From: Siphonodentalium dalli
Taxonomy: Eukaryota; Mollusca; Scaphopoda; Gadilida; Siphonodentaliidae
Length of the DNA: 64,000 bases
Assembly (NCBI GenBank): GCA_032622095.1
Contig: CP136063.1
Span: 269,321,426-269,385,425 of the forward strand
Direction: 5' to 3'
The stretch's first letter is position 1; every line of letters begins with the position of its first letter. Of this stretch, positions 47,654 to 58,538 are shown one piece after another. A model generated the notes under the pieces. The model had not been told where the DNA came from, did not search any database, and saw nothing but the letters and a program-made list of their open reading frames with translations. A program made the position numbers and the translations under genes.

Positions 47654-49659
47654 CATATGACGAAGTCACGCCATCGACGAGAAATCGGGAGCCAGGCCAG
47701 AGGGGAGAAAGGAGAGGGGCCGGAACACACAGGGCACCCAAGGGAGGCGCGTCCGTGGCGAGGACAACAGTGGAGCAGAATAACGACTTTATGGTGCGGG
47801 AGCGAGATGAATAGCGGTGGATGGACGATGGAGATGCTACAGCCGAACGGAAGTGGCTAGTCAAAGTAGAACTGGCCGTCGAACCGGAACCCAAGTTGGT
47901 CGAAAGCGGACGGTGGGTGGAAGGGGCGCGGTAGGCGGAGAAAATGTCTCCCTTTCCGAGAAGGGCACCACGACCGAGGTGCTGAACGATGTGAACCGCG
48001 TCATCAGACCGCGAGCAGGAGACCGACGTGAATTCTGGGTAATGAAGTCTATGCGCGAGTAACCAGATGGGTAGGAAATATTGTGGAGAAGGCGGAAATC
48101 GCCGGGCGAGGAATTAGGCGCCAAGCCAAGAGGGGAGACCCGGAGCGGAGGCAGGGGCGGGAAGGGACCCGCCACGCGACCCAAAGCTATCGCATTAGCG
48201 AGTGAAGCACGGACGACATTGGGGCGACCGAGGCAGACAGGAGTGATCGAGCATTGGATGGGGAGCGGGGGCCAGTGTGTTGTAGGTGGAAACCGGGGGG
48301 AACCAAGCCACAAGAGCGATTGCGCGGCGGGGATACAAGGCGAGCCAAAGCTTAAGCGGGAGGAGTTCGCGCGGCGAGAGAGTCAGACCGAAAGGGCCGA
48401 GGGGTAACGGGCGGTGGCTGGTGGGGGTGGAGTTTAGAAATAGCTGGAGCGTCACACAAGGAGCAAGCATGACGGAAGCGGTGCGATGGTCGAGAGCGCG
48501 CTCAGGCATTCAAAACAGACTGGAGTACGTCGGTTGCCGGGTTGACGAGGCTGATCTCGAGGAGCAGACGAGGGCGCTGGTGGTACAGTGGGGGAGGGTT
48601 GGCGAGAGACACAAGAGCCAGCTATTGTCGATGGTGATGGTGGCCCACGACAGCGATGGGCGAAGCGCGCGCTTGTTCCGGAGTTGTTCGTCGGAACGCG
48701 CCAGCCTAACCCCCCCCCCCCCGAAATCCCACGCGGCCCAGCGGAACACTTGCATGTACTGTGAAGAGCGAGAACGTTCGCCGACGGGCGGTACTGAAGG
48801 TGGAGCGAGCTGAAAGTGAAGAACGGGTCCGCCCACCGATCGATGTCCGCAATCGACGAAGCCGATGCGCGGGATCGGATGCCCAGTTGACCAGACGGAA
48901 GCAGACGAAATGGCTGTGCGGCTATGAGCGAACCCCCGGGCGGCGGTAGGAGCGCAGCTAGGGGGACGTATTCGCCGCGAGCAATGCGGTGGCGAATCGT
49001 CGGGCACATGTGAGCCGAAATCGTCTAGGGTCGAAACTGGCGGGGGCGGGCCCAAGCGCCCGGCCAGCTATGATCGAAATTGACGTCATTAAATAGTTCA
49101 TTACCTCCAGTGAAAGCTGGCCGGACCCCGCCCCCAGGCATAGATCGCACGTTGGTCGGTGGCATCAGGGCGGCGGCACGTCGCTGAAGGCTGGCAATGG
49201 CATGGAAGGACGACTGCATGAAGAAGGCGCCGACTGATGTGGCGGAGGCGGGCCAAGGCGAACGGTTCTAGTGCGGCTGCGATGTGAGCTGTCCGATGAA
49301 GGGCACTCGGACACCGAGTGAAGCGGGCTGCCGTCAAAGTCTGAGACGATCCGAAACCCGGCCGCAGGGGGGTCCCCCGGGGCGGCGACGGCGGTCACCG
49401 CGAGGCGCAGTCTGAGGCAGAGCGGCATGTGGGTGCCGTGACATTACCTAGGAAATGAAAAGAAAGTGAATTGGTTAGCGTACGAAGGTGACAATGGCTG
49501 GGAGTGCCAGAGCGGAGCAAGGCGCGTGGAGTGCGGTTTCAGTGGCCAATGGTAGCGGACAGCGGGCGTGATGGCTGAACCAAATGGATGTGACGAATGG
49601 ATATAAAGCACCTGATAGATATAACACATACAATGTTGATACAGACAAAGGGACTGGAG

Positions 49660-49835
49660 GCCAAGTGCTGACTCACCTATCGGTGCCCCTCTCCCATATG
49701 TAATGACACTGAAAATAAATAATAAGTAATGGCAAAGCGACCTGACCACCAAAAGCAAGTGGAATAGACATACATACCACCGGACACCCCACCCCCGAGT
49801 TAGTCCTAAGGTTGTATAGAGATATAGGTATATAC
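49660..49835 (-). repeat. LINE 3' UTR fragment inside Helentron-like element 2
   Basis: Read on the minus strand it has 'taactcgggggtggggtgtc', 'gtcgctttgccattact', 'acatatgggagagggg' and 'gtgagtcagcacttg'. This matches the relic at 24541-24804 in order and spacing. The fragment is therefore a captured or previously inserted LINE 3' end, antisense to the host LINE at 41-55 kb. Confidence 0.65.
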
Positions 49836-51584
49836 GGAAAGCCGAGTCTGTGTGGTACCATTGATGGCTAGTGCGTATCGTAATGTGGAAGAGTAAGGCA
49901 AAGGAATCCCGAGTCGTCTCGCGTATGGATGACTGTACAGCTACGACATTTCTCGGATTTGCACACGCAGGTAGCGCGGGACCGTCAAATGCAAGATAAT
50001 TGAATAAAGAAATATGGTAAGGAAGTAATTGATTTAATAGACGAATTCGGGATTGAAAGGAGGAGGCGGCCAAAGAATAATGAAAGGCATTTACGATACC
50101 GTTCCAATGGGGCAGTTGATTGAAATGGCAATGTGAACGGATAGCAAGTTGCCACATCCAAAGAGGAATCGACGGTTAAGTATATGGACAGGCCGCGGAC
50201 CGACAGAGGAATACTGTGGTGGTACGGGTGTCGTATGCGTAATGGTGTGTACATAACCATGGGGGCTCTCGAATCGAAATTGTTGGTTGTATTCCAGTAT
50301 AGTCCACAGCGGGCGGGAGGGCTACGAGAGAAGTCAAGAGGTAGCCATTGGTCTAACTAACTATTTACTCTTGCTATGTCGGAGAGAATGAATTATCTCA
50401 GTGTAAGGACAACTCGGCGATGAGTATTTTCTCGTTCTAACGCCGGGTGTACACAGTGTTCAAAGAATGCCAGCACATAGAGATATATAAAATGTTGTTG
50501 TTGCTGTCGTCGTCGTAATCAACAAAGAAACGAAGAAATGAGACGCCCTTTATTAATAAATGAATGGAATATTTAATTAGCCCGGTGCAGAAATGTACCA
50601 TGAATTCCAGGGTGGCGGAGTTTCTATCACTGGGGCCAAAGTGCCATCGCCATAAGCACATTGAGTTAAGAAAATGTCATGCTAGTGGAAGGGGTAACGC
50701 TCATGACAATGTCAAAGAACCGATCCGAATAGTGGACTACACGGCGAAGAGTATTAGCGGGGACCACGAGGCAGATATGAGCACAGTCTAATACGACCTA
50801 ACTGGGACTAAGTATAAGCCCATGCCACCGCTGAAGTATTGAGAATTAAGCTGAATCCCGAGGCTACTCGTCAATGAGTAGGACTGGCGAATGATTGTGC
50901 GCCTGCGATCATAAAGTAAACGCTCTTTATAAACGCACATTAGTCAGCTAATAACCTATGTAGACGCCCCCACACTATAAGTTTATCTTGAAGACGAATA
51001 TCAAAGCCGGTTACCTCCAAATTTCACCAACAAAAAACATCGGCGAACTCCGCCGACGAAAAGGGGGCAAGGTGCGATACCGACAAGTACGAGACGGACG
51101 AACGGACGAACGGACAGACGGACGGGCGGACAGCCGGAACCCATGCGGACAAACCCCGTAAGTTGTCAAAGCGGCGGGGGACAGACAAAGAAATTGAAAA
51201 ACAAACAATTGCTGAATGACGGACGGACGGATGGACGGACGGAAGGACGGGCGGCAGACCGAGAACGGAAAGCAGGCAACCAGAAGGGGGAGGGCGTCTA
51301 GGAACCGAGGGGGTGTGACGCCCGCGAAAAATGGGCGTTGATGGAAAGGGGAGAAGCAATACACGGCGGACGAGTGTGCAAGACAAACCGGTCAAGCGGC
51401 GACCGTTCATTGGAAAAAGACCAACAAAAACAAAACAAAACAAGAGCAACGCGAGGGTGTGGCAAAACACGCCCTTTAGCCATTTCGAAGGGGCTGAACG
51501 CAAAGAAGATAATACCTTGAGCGGACAGGTATACATATAAACATATAGCGAAGGTACAAGGTGTAAGTCGGATGGAAAAAAAAA

Positions 51585-53175
51585 AAGTAATCACCCGTCA
51601 GTGAGAAATCCCATATTGGAATATACCTATGGGTGAAAACTGTATCAGGGTGAAATGATTCAATCACTCGTTGAAGAGAAAACTATATAGTATATATTTA
51701 TAGGTGACGATTGTGTTAGGGACAATTAAAATTAAATGATATGATCACTCGTCAAAGAGAAATACCAAGTTATTAGGATAGAGTTATATGTGGTGGTTGA
51801 AATAGGGTTAAATCAAGTAATCACTCGTAATGAGAGAAAACATATCAACTAAGATATAAGAACAGGTTATGATCGCATTAGGGTCTATGGAGAGTAAACA
51901 ATGTAATCACTCGTCGAGGAGAGATAACATGGAATTATATTATATTACTAGGTGAACTATGTATTAGGGGTATTGAAAGTCCCTTAAGTTTAAATAAAGA
52001 AAAGGGATAGAATACGCAAAAATCAGTAACTCTAAAACTTAAATCAAGTGATCACGCGTCAATTACTTCATACGTGACAAAAAGTTTAATGTAGGCATCT
52101 CAGCTACTGCCAGCAAACAACATTGGATAGACCAGTCACACCATGCGCGAAGTAATGGTGATGGCGAAAGAATGTAAATATGGGTACCGATAGATAGTGT
52201 AATCACTCGACAAAGAGAAACGTCGAAGTATGAAGGATATCATAGGAATGTTGTATTAGGGGTTCCTAAAATAAATCATGTATGTATGACTAATAAGGAT
52301 GGGAAATGTATATGAGCAGCATGAAAATATTAACCAAGTAATCCTTGGTGGATTGATTTTAAAGGAAAGCGATACAGGAGTTAAATGTAGGCACCTCAGC
52401 TAACTACCAACATAAACATGGTATCGATGAGTTATATCAAATATGCAGGTAAGGATCTTGGCAAAGTCAAGTTATAAGGATATCCATAAATGGTTACTGG
52501 TAAATCAAGTAATCATTCGTCGGTGAGGACGAACAAATGATTAAACAGAAAGTATCGGTGATAAAATTACAAGGGGATGCAATCGCATCATGTTTGAATT
52601 ACTAACATGGATGGGAAATATATATACCAGTATAGAGAAAAGTCAACAAAGGGATCAATAGAAAATGAGTTACCAAGATACGGTGTGGCTTAAGTAAGAT
52701 GTAGGTATAATGCGAATACAACCACCTTAATAGAGTCTGTAGAAGGCGTGCGTTAAGCCGGAGGAAAATATGGACATGAGCACCGTAAGCACGGGTGACG
52801 ACACACATGGATTTAAAGCCATAATAAAGGGAAAACAGTCAGGGGCACGGGCGTAACTTGACCAGGTGCGAAAGTGAGATTATAACTGGTATACCGGATA
52901 ACAAATTAAGTTAAATCAGTGAACAGTAAATAACCAGGTATTTAAAGTAACATGTAGCGCAAGTGAGAGGGATATATTGGAAAAAATAAAGTAATCACAG
53001 GTCAATGAGAAATACCATATTGGGGTATATAAGCGGGTAACGACTGTATAAGAGTTCAATCAGGTAATCACTCGTCAATGAGAAAAGTCATATCACCAAG
53101 ACTATATAACTAGGCGATAATTGCGAGGGTGATAGAAATTAAATATTGTAATCACTCGTCAATGAGAAATAAAAA
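51585..53175 (+). repeat. ~75-bp-phased AATCACTCGTC repeat field
   Basis: About twelve copies of GTAATCACTCGTCAATGAGA, beginning near 51587, 51662, 51740, 51816, 51901, 52199, 52506, 52992, 53064 and 53150 plus weaker ones. Neighbouring copies lie 73-85 bp apart. Each copy has a short CTC/GAG stem. A longer direct repeat of about 115 bp ('ggatgggaaatatatata ... gcttaagt') occurs at 52608-52715 and 53243-53345. Confidence 0.7.
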
Positions 53176-53369
53176 TATTAGAATTATCGCAGGTGGTGAT
53201 AATAGTAGGGAATATCGAGTGCAACATGTCGGAATTACTAACATGGATGGGAAATATATATATAACCGGTATGGATAAAAGTCAATCAAGGGATCAATAG
53301 TAAATGAGTTCACAAGGTATGGTGCGGCTTAAGTGAGATGTCGATATCATGCGGACTTGGCCGGTATCG

Positions 53370-53735
53370 GTAGCTGGGAAACACACAGACCAACCTCGGC
53401 GCAGGTAAAATAATCCAAGCTGGAGTTATCGGTCGGAAACCAAATTGAGTAACATGCGGTCAAATTCTAATTCGAAAAGGGGGGGGGCGGAACGCTGGGA
53501 GAATTAATTGGACGGAACCCACAGTCGGACGTGGCCTGTATCCTTAGCTAAGAAAGACGCACACCAACTTTGGAGCAGAGCAAATAATCCAAACTGAAGT
53601 TATCGGACGGAACCCAAATGGTAACGGACGGATGGACGGACGGACAGACGGACGGACGGACGAAAGACCCGGCCCAGAGTGGGGGACAAATACTAAGTCG
53701 AGGTGCAGGTAAATTAATCCAAACTGGGACGGACG
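53370..53735 (+). repeat. Three-copy repeat plus GGAC microsatellite
   Basis: 'agctRRGAAAnRCRCACACC' followed by 'aataatccaaRctg' occurs near 53373 and 53547, and its right part again near 53702. Between them lies 'gacggacggacggacagacg' (53630-53663), also seen at 51090-51250. Confidence 0.6.
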
Positions 53736-54071
53736 GAAAGACCGACAACATAAAACGACCTATTGCCAAAAAGGCGTAACATGAAAGGCCGTGGCTGTTA
53801 CCTGATCGGGAAAAACGCAGCGAACGAGGAGCGAGGTGATTACACACACAAAGAGAACGCCGAACAGCAATTAGGCCAATGCGGTGGGACACTCAAAACC
53901 AGACCGCCGGGAACCAGAGCGTAACCACGGGATAAATATTGGAGACGACGGATTAGAAGCCGATGGCGGTACTGTGAGACAGCGGGCAAGGAGAAAAACA
54001 AGGTGGCAATACATGACCTTAAACTGTAGATGATTGGAGATATCGGCGAGCAGCGATGGAAACAGATAGAA

Positions 54072-54310
54072 AATTTTACGTCCTCGCTCTGTGGACAAAA
54101 GTTGTAATGGACGGAAGTGACAATATTTTCTGCGCATGCTCGGAGCGGATAACTCTATTTGGCATGAGTGACCTTAGTTGTCAGTGATGTTGTAGCTCTC
54201 GAAAGTCACACCCCGGTATTCTACGCTTATTGGAGCCAACGCGACTTGCCGCTTAATTGAAGACGTTGAGCTTGTATAAATTGCCACAAGGGTGATTCCT
54301 TGTGGCTTCT
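54072..54310 (+). repeat. Shared 239-bp right end, copy 2
   Basis: Second copy of the element 3' end. The CTTGTATA word and the terminal hairpin GCCACAAGG...CCTTGTGGC are intact, and the LINE resumes at the next base. Confidence 0.95.
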
Positions 54311-54378
54311 TAATTAGTGACCGCGATAATACTGAAATGTTCTTGGCCGTTCATAAATACATTGCACTGCCAGAATGA
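54311..54378 (+). pseudogene. C-terminal codons of the interrupted LINE protein
   Basis: Directly after the inserted elements, the frame left at 43429 continues for 22 codons and contains FLAVHKYIALPE before a TGA at 54376-54378. A closing 'VHKYI' segment shortly after the Cys/His block is typical of CR1/L2-group proteins. This continuity places the insertion inside the LINE coding sequence, between two T residues. Confidence 0.8.
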
Positions 54379-54931
54379 TTCTCGTGGATCAGTCTTGCTA
54401 CAAAACTTCTTACTTATTATAAAACACAATACAAAACAAAATTACAACATGTATGGGAGTTACCCAATATACCATTTTCTTTGTTGCACTAACTGAAAAA
54501 AATAAATTGTTTGTTTGCCGCTTTATACTTTATTTAGTGGGGCACCGCCCTACCTGGCCACAACTCCCACCACACATCAGACCTTTAATCCAGTACTTAT
54601 CACGCCCGCACCCTCAGTAACCAGTAACCAAGATCTCACTGAATATATATACCAAAGATATACTATATGACATTGCAGATTGTTGTCCTGAATACAACCC
54701 CCCCCCCCGCCGTTGTTCAACCCGCTCTAATATAGTATACACATTATAAATACATTAACAATATATGTATATTTGCTTTGTCGATTCGGTCGGTGCCTCT
54801 CTAACCCCTGTTTGTTTATCTGGGAACGGGACAAATCTAAGTGTCGGCACTTGTGTCCCAATCCCAATTGTTGTATGTATATATACATGTATATATTATA
54901 TGGCAATAAAATATGTTTAAACTAAAACTAA
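54379..54931 (+). mobile_element. LINE 3' UTR and tail
   Basis: Non-coding sequence after the LINE stop, ending in 'ggcaataaaatatgtttaaa'. The tail word AATAAAATATGTTTAAAC is shared with relics at 12.9 kb and, diverged, 24.8 kb. It contains a C-run at 54700-54710. Confidence 0.7.
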
Positions 54932-54972
54932 TCAGGTCGGCCCGTTGGTATTTATGGCTCAACTCTGTCCCA

Positions 54973-55772
54973 TACACTCTTATAACTAATGTGTAGAAAC
55001 GATTACACATCAAATATGTAAACTCGGTTAATACACATAACAATGTGTAGTTTTACATACAAATACATTGACCAAGGGCCGTTCTACACATAATGTGTAT
55101 ATTGTGTTACACACAATTGTGTAAGAACGTAGAGCATGCGCATTGCGGTGCCTTCAGTTTCATAGTCTGCTACATGACGGCCATATTGTTTGAGAATATT
55201 GTTTTGAATACAATCTACAGCGATCGCAGACAAGGAATGTAAGTTCAGAATTCCGACTTGTGGGTATAGTATTAATGATATATCAGGATTAATTTGTTAA
55301 AACATTCATGGCGAATACTGCTCTTTGACTCGTTTATATGATTGTTGTAATACGGTAAAACTAATATTATGCAACCACGCCACGACCCTGGTTTGTTCAA
55401 TTAAAACGAAAACTCACAAAATATTAAGTACCATTGTACGCCATGAAAGTTTTAACATATAAATCTCAATACGTCATCAACACTACATACCCACAGTTCT
55501 GAATACTGAACTTGCATTCTTGTCTACGATCTATAGGTGTAAGAATATACACAAAATGTTTAAGAGATATGTGTTGATTTTATGCACACCAGTGTGTATA
55601 AATGTGTAGAAATTAACCCATTTATTGTGTAAAAATTGTTACACAATTTGTGTATGTACAGAAAACTACACATATACTACACAAATATTTTTAAGATCAA
55701 AACTGAATAATGATTGTGTAGCAGGGCTACACATTTTGTGTAGAAAACATACACGCTAGTCATAAGAGTGTA
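54973..55772. mobile_element. 800-bp hairpin element rich in TGTGTA/TACACA
   Basis: The ends TACACTCTTATAACTA and its near-complement (TAGTCATAAGAGTGTA) define inverted termini with TA outermost. Internal blocks also pair: 'gacaaggaatgtaagttcag' (55228-55250) with 55485-55525, and 'gttaaaacattcatgg' with 55440-55460. The whole element therefore folds around about 55380. TGTGTAR words cluster near both ends. It is non-coding and MITE-like. Confidence 0.65.
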
Positions 55773-56072
55773 GCACATGAAACACATGGCAAAAATTATA
55801 AAATATATATACCAGCGGGTATTTCATTTTAATAACAATATACCACGCTGTGATATTCTGGCTTGTTTTTAAGTCTGGATTAGTGTAAAATATTATGATC
55901 ATATTGTTGGCACCAATCTTGTATACAACAAGATTGACGTTCTGCAGAATTGAAGGAGTGTATATTTTCCTTACAACAAGTGAATTAGTACCCGTACTTT
56001 GATAAGTTATTTTGCACTGGAGGAAGCAATACGCATCAGCTCCCTGGTGTGGTTTTCTTCATGACCACAAAT

Positions 56073-56324
56073 TCACTGTACAATGTACACATTAAATCCT
56101 CGGATTGCCTCCACGACAAAGGTATCATTTGCTTTGTACACATGACTACCTCGAGATAATTTGCAAATAATGTGTTTCCTGCTATCTTGAATTTCCCAAC
56201 ACTTTTTTCTAGTATTATAAGGAAACTGGAATTTCAAGTTCTTAATACAACGTCCAATCTTGGTGTCGATATTGTCTTTGTCAGTGATGAACATTCCACC
56301 ATGAGTGCTCACAGTTTCACACAT
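56073..56324 (-). CDS. Unassigned 83-codon ORF, possibly part of a host gene
   Basis: Begins MCETVSTHGGMF and ends GFNVYIVQ. Composition is protein-like (charged and aromatic residues spread evenly, no repeats), unlike the many incidental frames nearby. It overlaps, in another frame, the end of the putative exon at 56309-56409, so an indel could join them. No family is recognised. It may be an exon or pseudogene remnant. Confidence 0.25.
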   Translation of the reverse strand: MCETVSTHGGMFITDKDNIDTKIGRCIKNLKFQFPYNTRKKCWEIQDSRKHIICKLSRGSHVYKANDTFVVEAIRGFNVYIVQ

Positions 56325-56409
56325 AAAATATTGGTTTTGAATTTTGCGTCACCATAGTCAATATACAACAGTTCCATTAAATCACTGCTTGTGGATGAGC
56401 ATTTTACAC
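56309..56409 (-). CDS. Putative downstream exon of a minus-strand gene
   Basis: Follows a possible acceptor (cttgaacag, AG at 56410-56411). In the phase required by the 58539 donor, it reads a short segment containing ELLYIDYGDAKF before a TGA at 56309-56311. IDYGD-type strands occur in Tudor domains, but the match is only suggestive. Either the true donor lies before the stop or the gene is broken here. Confidence 0.25.
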
Positions 56410-57539
56410 CTGTTCAAGGAAGTTGTCAGACACAATTTATTCAGAAACCAGTACATGTCATATCACATAGTTACTTCCTGATAGTTTGTGTGATAAGTAG
56501 GTCATAGGTCCGAAGTATCCCTGACGGTAGAATATAATACACTTTGAGTATACATATAACATAAAAGCATGATTTTAACAATCCTGTTTGAAAAACGGAT
56601 CAATTGATCAAGTGTATGCTGCAATATCACTTATAGGTGATATGGCTTCTTTTCAAGAAGTTTGAACTGTTATATAAAAGGAATTAATAAAAGTTCTTCC
56701 TTCTGATGCCGGGTGGTTTGAAATATTAGTACGTATAAATCATTGTATAAGTTAAATGTTTTAAACCCCAAATGTATCAGTAATGTTTTCAGGCGTTGCT
56801 CATTTAAATGAGGATTAAATTACTAATGTATATATATTTTTTATTTATAGATAATTGTTTCTTCCGGTTTAAAAGTCGAACTGCGCGACCAGGCGACCCG
56901 AGTCCGGGGAAATGTTTAGTTGGGAATTTTAATATACAGTTGTCGCCCGCGATTGAGTGAGACACGGGAATTTGTCGTCCGCCCGACCTGGAATGTCACC
57001 CGAGGGCCGCCAGGACAATTTCGTTCATAAGGGCATTATTAAGTCAATAATGTTCATTTTTGGTTTGTGACAAGCTATGCCAATTACCAATAAAAGAAGT
57101 TTAAAAGATAATTTGTAAGTCTTATATTTCAACTTTTATAGATATTTTTTATTCCGCAGCCCACTTATGGTTGTGGTCGGAGACGGTCGAGTCGGCCGCC
57201 GCTTCGTTAATTTGGTGCTGCTTGTTATTTTTATTTTAATGGGATTCTGAGTTGGTCATTCGCGAAACCAATATATTTTATATACAATAATTACAAGCAT
57301 GGATATATAATATATTATCTTGAGCGCGTTACCATTTCTGACTATTGTTTTCTTGTAATGCTCTGCTGGGAGAATAGTAACGCCGAGGTGGTGCATTATT
57401 TTAAGTTGTTTGAATAGAATTATTTATCTAACAACATTTAGTCCGTGGGGAACGTCAATTCTGACTGGTTGAGATAAACATGATCAACCAATCGCTACAT
57501 AATTATATGGTTGGAAAGATGAGACCAATAATTTAAATG
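56410..57539. other. AT-rich stretch with a small GC-rich patch
   Basis: No gene is supported. About 56870-57025 is locally GC-rich ('gcgcgaccaggcgacccgag'). If the two minus-strand putative exons are real, this is intronic. Confidence 0.4.
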
Positions 57540-57726
57540 GGCATGTCAACGCCTACGTGGGCTTACAATGCACACAAGAGTTCGGCCTGCTGTGAAGACT
57601 TCATCTAGTGAAATGACAATCAAGGAAACACGTTAGAGGTACATTAATCGGCTCCCGAAGAGTTTGTCCGGTTTCACCCACATATGTCTTCCCCGGGTAA
57701 TTCCTGCATGGAATTGAGTTGTGTTT
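57540..57726 (-). pseudogene. Penelope-like element remnant, GIY-YIG fragment (inverted copy)
   Basis: Read on the minus strand, 57712 to 57654 encodes CRNYPGKTYVGETGQTLRE. This fits the second half of a GIY-YIG endonuclease of Penelope-like retroelements (the TYVGETG segment carries the YVG of GIY-YIG). Downstream, 57610-57570, is a motif of the layout GATGAAGTC-loop-GGCCGAA followed by 'cttgtgtgcatt'. The same motif follows the plus-strand copy. Confidence 0.6.
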
Positions 57727-58135
57727 GCCATCACATGCAGGAAATGACCGGGAGAGATATAATTATGCGGATGAAATCGGACAAACTTTCCGGACACGAA
57801 TGAACGGACACTGATTTTCAATTACATCTGGAAATACTGATAGTGGAGGGCCATTTCAATTTATCAGAACATGATATTAACGATTGCAAAGTAACGGTGT
57901 TACGCGGAATATTCGGTGCGTCGATAACAGAACAACTGTCGAACCGAAAGTCCTAAGTCAACTAAACGCAATTAAGACCGGCCTGAACAGAGATTGGGGA
58001 TTCTTGCTGTCAAAACGTGATACACCATAACGTCGAATTTTTAACGTGTTTAATCGATTTTCATTTCACTTGATAAAGGCTTCACAGAAAGCCGAAAGCC
58101 TGTGTGCATTATACGCCAGCGAGTATGTAAAGGTG
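57690..58135 (+). pseudogene. Penelope-like element remnant, GIY-YIG C-terminus and 3' end
   Basis: Broken frames in order read VFAITCRK, EIGQTFRTRMNGH, GHFNLSEHDINDCKVTVL and TGLNRDWGFLLSKRDTP with a stop at 58028-58030. This is the order of the GIY-YIG nuclease C-terminus in Penelope-like elements, which nicks target DNA for priming. At least two frameshifts and in-frame stops inactivate it. About 40 bp further on is TTGATAAAGGC-loop-GCCGAAAGC (58070-58099), a hammerhead-like arrangement that Penelope-like elements commonly carry. Two core positions deviate, so no activity is assumed. It lies head-to-head with the copy at 57540-57726. Confidence 0.65.
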
Positions 58136-58538
58136 TTATCGTTCAATTCCTGAACTCCAACCATCCTATAACATAATCATGAATCATCAAATCTTCGAAA
58201 TTTGCAACATGCAATGACGTGGGAAACGCCGTTGCAATATGTGCAATATATCATGCCACAGCATTAAATTTGCCATGGAACGTGTTTCTTAATATCGAGG
58301 GTTGTACATCATCGGACATGGATAATTACCCTTGCAAGAAATTCCTTTGAAAAATGAAGAAATGAAAATATCACTATGAATCTGTCAGTGTCATGATATT
58401 GTGGTATAATATGAAATTAGCCATATTGTTGCTCAATGTTTATGTTTTTTTCAAAGTGTGAGACAATTCTAAGTTACCCGTTAATTCAGTTATTAAAGAA
58501 TACTTTTATGACATAACATATATGCCTAAAGTAAAGAC

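Larger units (their letters stand above)
47150..54310 (+). mobile_element. Helentron-like element 2 (7.2 kb, non-autonomous)
   Basis: Same termini as element 1: TATACAAG at 47150, CTTGTATA at 54271-54278, hairpin 54283-54306, last bases TTCT at 54310. It directly abuts element 1 on the left. On the right it abuts the resumed LINE frame (TAATTAG at 54311). The body (47654-54071) is unrelated to that of element 1. 47.65-49.45 kb is GC-rich and non-repetitive, 49.45-51.0 kb has intermediate GC, 51.05-51.3 kb is GGAC-rich, and 51.6-53.7 kb is a repeat field. No Rep/helicase motif was found. Long minus-strand frames (for example 49444-50157) run through a LINE 3' UTR fragment and are not genes. 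Confidence 0.75.

Noticed and set aside
48286-49055. 175- to 185-codon frames on both strands at 48.3-49.1 kb
   Set aside because: Overlapping frames on opposite strands in GC-rich DNA, with Ser/Arg/Pro bias and no conserved motif.
49444-50157. 237-codon minus-strand frame in Helentron-like element 2
   Set aside because: It runs through a recognisable LINE 3' UTR fragment and has no motif; the related sequence at 24.5 kb is not open in the same way.
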